64,000 bases of DNA from Olavius algarvensis Delta 4 endosymbiont (GTDB lineage Bacteria > Desulfobacterota > Desulfobacteria > Desulfobacterales > CAJINA01): assembly GCA_905176665.1 (NCBI GenBank), contig CAJINA010000005.1, positions 269,301 through 333,300 on the forward strand, given 5' to 3'. A program made the position numbers and the translations under genes. Shown piece by piece: positions 60,648 through 64,000 of this stretch. The notes below the pieces were generated by a model. The model searched no databases. It was not told where the DNA came from and saw only the letters and a list, made by a program, of their open reading frames with translations. The number at the start of each line of letters is the position of its first letter. Positions within the stretch are counted from its first letter, which is position 1.

Positions 60648-62255
60648 ATGTCCGCGTTTACTTACGAACCTTTATTTTCTTATGGTGAAGACGATACCCA
60701 ATATCGTCTGCTAACGGATCAACATGTATCAGAGACCACCATCAACGATAAAAAAGTGATAGTGGTGGCGCCCGCGGCGCTCGAACTGCTGGCGGAACAG
60801 GCCTTCAAGGACGTATCGCACATGCTGCGGCCCTCGCACCTGGCCCTGCTGCAAAAGATATTCAAGGATCCGGAAGCTTCCGAAAACGACCGGCTGGTGG
60901 CCCTGGAAATGATTAAGAATGCCGTGATCGCGGCCGACATGGACTTTCCCCTGTGCCAGGATACCGGCACGGCCATCATCATGGGTAAGAAAGGGCAGCA
61001 GGTCTGGGCGGATTTCTCCAACGAAGAGATGCTCAGCAAGGGGGTCTACAATGCCCACACCCAAAATAACCTGCGCTATTCACAGAACGCACCTTTGACC
61101 ATGTTCGCTGAAAAGAACACCGGCTGTAACCTGCCGGCCCAGATCGAACTATATGCCACCGAAGGGGACGTTTACAAGTTTCTGTTCATGGCCAAAGGGG
61201 GCGGCTCGGCCAATAAAAGCTACCTTTTCCAGGAGACCAAGGCGGTGCTGAACCCGGACAGCCTCGATGCCTTTATGGAAGCCAAGATGAAAACCTTGGG
61301 CACGGCAGCCTGTCCGCCTTACCATCTGGCGTTCGTAGTAGGGGGCACGTCGGCGGAAATGACGCTCAAGACCGTGAAACTGGCCTCGGCCGGCTACCTG
61401 GACAACCTGCCCACCTCCGGCAGTGAAAACGGGCGCGCTTTCCGGGATCTGGAAATGGAAGCCCGGATGCTTGCGATTTCACAGAAGCTGGGGATCGGTG
61501 CCCAGTTCGGCGGTAAGTATTTCTGCCTGGAGACCCGGGTGATCCGCCTGCCGCGCCATGGGGCATCTTGTCCCATCGGCATCGGTGTGAGCTGCAGCGC
61601 CGACCGGAACATCAAGGCCAAAATTACCAGCCAGGGAATTTTTCTGGAGCAGCTGGAAACCGATCCAGCCAAGTACTTGCCGGAAGTGGATGTATCCGGA
61701 CAGGAACCGGTCAATATCGACCTGAATCAGCCCATGGACGAGATCCGCAAGATCCTGACCCAGTATCCGGTGGCCACGCCGCTATCGCTTACCGGCAAAA
61801 TCATCGTGGGCCGCGATATCGCCCATGCCAAGCTCAAAGAGCGCCTGGACAGCGGGGAGGATTTGCCCCAATACATTAAAAACCACATCATCTACTACGC
61901 CGGCCCGGCCAAGACGCCCGAAGGCTATGCCTCGGGTTCCTTCGGCCCAACCACTGCGGCGCGTATGGACCCCTATGTGTCGATCCTCCAGGCGCAGGGC
62001 GGCAGCATGGTCATGCTGGCCAAGGGCAATCGCTCCCAGCAGGTGACAGATGCCTGCAAAAAGTACGGCGGTTTCTACCTGGGTTCCATCGGCGGCCCGG
62101 CCGCCCGGCTTGGCAAGGAGTGCATCACCAATGTCGAAGTTTTGGAGTACCCGGAACTGGGCATGGAGGCCATCTTCATGATCACCGTGAAGGATTTTCC
62201 GGCGTTCATCCTTGTAGATGACAAGGGGAACGACTTCTTTGATGGGTTACTGTAG
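60648..62255 (+). CDS. fum: Class I (iron-sulfur) fumarate hydratase
   Basis: 535 residues from the ATG preceded by GAGGAG. A single-chain FumA/FumB-type enzyme interconverting fumarate and malate with a [4Fe-4S] cluster. The alpha-type half has [16 protein letters not shown], and the cluster cysteines lie in [16 protein letters not shown] and [39 protein letters not shown] belongs to the substrate half, and the beta-type half has [20 protein letters not shown]. It probably works in acetate/propionate oxidation or in fumarate use. Oxygen-labile, as expected in an anaerobe. Confidence 0.95.
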   Translation: MSAFTYEPLFSYGEDDTQYRLLTDQHVSETTINDKKVIVVAPAALELLAEQAFKDVSHMLRPSHLALLQKIFKDPEASENDRLVALEMIKNAVIAADMDFPLCQDTGTAIIMGKKGQQVWADFSNEEMLSKGVYNAHTQNNLRYSQNAPLTMFAEKNTGCNLPAQIELYATEGDVYKFLFMAKGGGSANKSYLFQETKAVLNPDSLDAFMEAKMKTLGTAACPPYHLAFVVGGTSAEMTLKTVKLASAGYLDNLPTSGSENGRAFRDLEMEARMLAISQKLGIGAQFGGKYFCLETRVIRLPRHGASCPIGIGVSCSADRNIKAKITSQGIFLEQLETDPAKYLPEVDVSGQEPVNIDLNQPMDEIRKILTQYPVATPLSLTGKIIVGRDIAHAKLKERLDSGEDLPQYIKNHIIYYAGPAKTPEGYASGSFGPTTAARMDPYVSILQAQGGSMVMLAKGNRSQQVTDACKKYGGFYLGSIGGPAARLGKECITNVEVLEYPELGMEAIFMITVKDFPAFILVDDKGNDFFDGLL

Positions 62256-62293
62256 TCTTTCAGATAACGCGCGTAAACCTAAAATCAATATTT

Positions 62294-62465
62294 TCGCGCA
62301 GCGACGCTGAGGTGCAGAGAGAATCACATTTTTATCCGGCTGCGCCGGGAAACCTAAACCATTCAGGGTCCTGTTTTTCAGGTTTTGCGCACGCCAGTGC
62401 GCCCCCTTTTCTGGTTTTTGGTTGTCTCCGCGTCTTTGCGCCTTTGCGCGAGGCATGGTTTTTCT
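62294..62465. repeat. Palindromic intergenic repeat, 'cgcagag' family, copy B
   Basis: The second copy of the element at 3474. Left arm CGCGCAGCGACGCTGAGGTG, right arm TCTTTGCGCCTTTGCGCG (62433-62450), then AGGCATGGTTTTT. The internal ATCCGGCTGCGCCGGGAAACC hairpin matches copy A. It runs to the start region of the next gene. Confidence 0.72.
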
Positions 62466-62468
62466 TTT

Positions 62469-63134
62469 ATGATGACAACCGACATACAATGTCAACGCTG
62501 CGGCACCTGCTGTAAGTCCGGCGGCCCGGCCCTGCACCAGGAGGACCTGGAACTGGTGCAAAGCGGCAAACTCCCCCTGAGGGGTCTTTACACGATTCGT
62601 AAGGGGGAAATGGCCCGGGATAATGTGAAGGGTACCCTGCAGCCAGTAACAGCGGAGTTGATCAAGATCAAGGGGGCCGGGCGCACTTGGACCTGTTGCT
62701 ACTATGATGCTGAATCGAACGGCTGCTCCATTTACGAAAACCGCCCGCTCGAATGCCGGGTCCTGAATTGCCGCGACACGGCGGCTATTGAAGCGATCTA
62801 CGACCAGGGGCGCCTGACACGCAAAGATCTATTGGCGTCAGTTCCCCAACTGTGGGACCTCGTGGAAGAGCACGCGCGGAAATGCAATTATCGCGATCTG
62901 GCCGCTCTGGCAGCCCGCTTGCAAGCGGACCAAGATCGATCCGCAGCCGACAGCCTGGTGGAGATGGTTGGCTACGACGCTCATTTACGGGCGCTGATAA
63001 TCGAAAAAGGCCGCCCTGATCCAACCCTGCTCGATTTTCTTTTCGGCCGACCCCTGGCGGATACCATGCCGGGATTCGGTTTAAACATTACCCAAAGCGG
63101 CAACAAACTGATTGTCGCGCCAACCAAGCCTTAA
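62469..63134 (+). CDS. YkgJ-type cysteine-cluster (putative zinc/iron chelating) protein
   Basis: 221 residues from the first of two adjacent ATGs; the longer frame from 62385 lies in the repeat element and is not expected to be translated. The cysteine cluster occupies residues 7-100: CQRCGTCCKSGGPAL, TCCYYDAESNGCSIY and NRPLECRVLNCRD, the CxxCxxCC...C pattern of the YkgJ family. The rest is helical (LVEEHARKCNYRDLAALAAR) with a C-terminal LNITQSGNKLIVAP. Metal binding is assumed and the role unknown. No classical ribosome site. Confidence 0.85.
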   Translation: MMTTDIQCQRCGTCCKSGGPALHQEDLELVQSGKLPLRGLYTIRKGEMARDNVKGTLQPVTAELIKIKGAGRTWTCCYYDAESNGCSIYENRPLECRVLNCRDTAAIEAIYDQGRLTRKDLLASVPQLWDLVEEHARKCNYRDLAALAARLQADQDRSAADSLVEMVGYDAHLRALIIEKGRPDPTLLDFLFGRPLADTMPGFGLNITQSGNKLIVAPTKP

Positions 63135-63310
63135 TTGCAACTGATGTATGCCTTTTCCTGCAAGCTGTGACTTCACACGGTTTGTAAAAATCCCCGATTA
63201 TTCCAGAGCTGGCGACCGTACTACTTATCGAAACTTGCTGATACATTTCAGTCGCTTGTATGTTTTTAAGGTCTAAGCCTGCTATTTTACGTAAAAACGA
63301 AGTCCGAAAT

Positions 63311-63528
63311 TGAGGATAACTAAAATCACCTAAAACACGCTTGCGGCATAATCAGGATAATAGCTGGCAAAAGCCGCCCAAGAATAGCCTCCCAATTGTG
63401 CAGGAATGACATAACGTATTGATAAACTGGCAGTTCGATGTATACTCGAGTAGTCTACCCAAGTTGCGGGAAACCTCAGAATAACTAAATCGTTACTAAA
63501 ACACGCAAGCAACATAATAACTAGTTAT
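63311..63528 (+). repeat. Pair of ~50-bp imperfect direct repeats in AT-rich DNA
   Basis: Copies at about 63311-63362 and 63477-63528. The shared blocks are AATAACTAAA or ATAACTAAAATC, CTAAAACACGC and CATAATAA or CATAATCA. The second copy ends just before the serine-hydrolase remnant. The gap from 63135 to 63528 is AT-richer than the rest and contains no other gene that I can support. Confidence 0.6.
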
Positions 63529-63954
63529 ATGAATATGCACATAGATTGCGGTGTGAAAATGAAGAAAATCATTCTACAATTCTTTATATTGTCTCTGCTG
63601 CTTACAATATCTCTAAACTCCAGTAATGCAATGGATAAAAAGCCTGCATATTGGCCGACCAATGGTTGGAGAACCGCCTCTCCTGAAAGCCAAGGAATGG
63701 ACTCTTACTTGCTGATAGAGATGCTGGATACGATATTGAACAAGAGACTTAAAGTTGAAAGTGTATTGATCATCCGTAATGGCTATATGGTGCTAGATGC
63801 ATACAGTTACCCATATACGCAGAAAATTCCGCATCATATCGACGCATGCACGCAAAGTATCATCTCAGCACTGGTAGGTATCGCTATTGATAGTGGTTAC
63901 ATTAACTGTAAAAGTCAAAGACCTCCCGGACAGTCAGCCCTCTCGGGTCAGTGA
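63529..63954 (+). pseudogene. Broken serine hydrolase (class C beta-lactamase family)
   Basis: 141 residues. A signal peptide (KIILQFFILSLLLTISLNSS) is followed by WRTASPESQGMDSYLLIEML, VESVLIIRNGYMVLDAYSYP and HHIDACTQSIISALVGIAID, which is the start of a beta-lactamase-type serine hydrolase. The family's catalytic SxxK (usually SCTKS) reads ACTQS here, losing both Ser and Lys. The frame then leaves the family after DSGYIN and stops within 14 residues at foreign-looking sequence. Only about a third of a full-length protein is present. It is AT-rich compared with its neighbours, so probably acquired. Confidence 0.75.
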
Positions 63955-63957
63955 TTA

Positions 63958-64000
63958 TTAGGCGGCCTCCTTTGACAATTCTTCTCGACGTTTTTTACCA
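63958..64000 (-). CDS. 3' end of a minus-strand gene cut by the window edge, possibly a transposase
   Basis: The minus strand from the right edge reads KKRREELSKEAA then TAA (plus-strand tta at 63958-63960). The Lys/Arg/Glu-rich end and the way it interrupts the serine hydrolase suggest the end of an insertion sequence. Only about 13 codons are visible, so this is tentative. Confidence 0.35.
   Translation of the reverse strand, partial: GKKRREELSKEAA

Noticed and set aside
63311..63528. Direct repeats considered as integron attC or CRISPR
   Set aside because: No clear RYYYAAC/GTTRRRY pairs with the right inverted arms, no integrase seen, and two imperfect 50-bp copies 115 bp apart are not a CRISPR array.

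Overview
The window looks like the chromosome of a dissimilatory sulfate-reducing bacterium of the Desulfobacterota, most likely Desulfobacterales. The strongest evidence is a complete qrcABCD operon (quinone reductase complex, a periplasmic electron-input module of sulfate reducers). Supporting it are a system II cytochrome c maturation pair (ResB/CcsB), an NADH/ferredoxin-type flavoprotein cluster, a CooT/DUF3842 pair and a DASS-type anion transporter. Almost all of the window is dense, GC-rich core chromosome. Only the last ~870 bp (after 63135) are AT-richer and look acquired and damaged. No phage, CRISPR array or rRNA was found.

Layout. 1-2.7 kb: end of a PAS-PAS-GGDEF cyclase, a lactonase-like metallo-hydrolase and its MerR regulator. 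3-6.8 kb: DUF1848, dusB and a response regulator fused to a nucleotide cyclase. 6.8-13.6 kb: an envelope cluster with FlgT-like, CsgG-like/TPR and CsgG/FlgO-like plus fibronectin-III proteins. 13.9-19.9 kb: an Old Yellow Enzyme, then methylthioadenosine/purine salvage (mtnP-apt facing pnp-adh-mtaD). 20.1-25.9 kb: a redox cluster with NuoE-like, DRTGG-like and NuoF-like proteins, an RnfB-GltD fusion and RseC. 26-33.5 kb: Smr, plsY, a cobalamin radical-SAM protein, the DASS transporter, an IspH-UbiA fusion, cooT and DUF3842. 34-36.2 kb: NYN-domain gene, parB and parA. 36.4-43.9 kb: M48 protease, EF-G/GerMN/cyclase operon, tRNA-Ala and ppiD. 44.2-48 kb: histone-like protein and M16 protease. 48-56.2 kb: resB-ccsB and qrcABCD plus a 53-residue membrane protein missed by length filters. 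56.3-63.1 kb: murA, comEC, class I fumarase and a cysteine-cluster protein. 63.3-64 kb: direct repeats, a broken serine hydrolase and the 3' end of a gene that may be a transposase.

How the genes connect. ResB/CcsB would mature c-type hemes such as those of QrcA, and Qrc would pass periplasmic electrons to menaquinone. The NuoE/NuoF/RnfB-GltD set has the parts of a flavin-based, possibly bifurcating transhydrogenase of the Sporomusa (Stn) or Nfn type, here with an RnfB membrane module; this is the most interesting system in the window. MtnP (MTA phosphorolysis) and MtaD plus PNP (deamination, then phosphorolysis) give two routes through methylthioadenosine, with an alcohol dehydrogenase between them.

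The intergenic DNA carries several families of dispersed palindromic repeats. The clearest is a ~145-225 bp element present four times. Two copies have TA-bounded 11-12 bp terminal inverted repeats, and three copies abut the TAG stop codon of a neighbouring gene. All calls come from reading the sequence; no database search was run.
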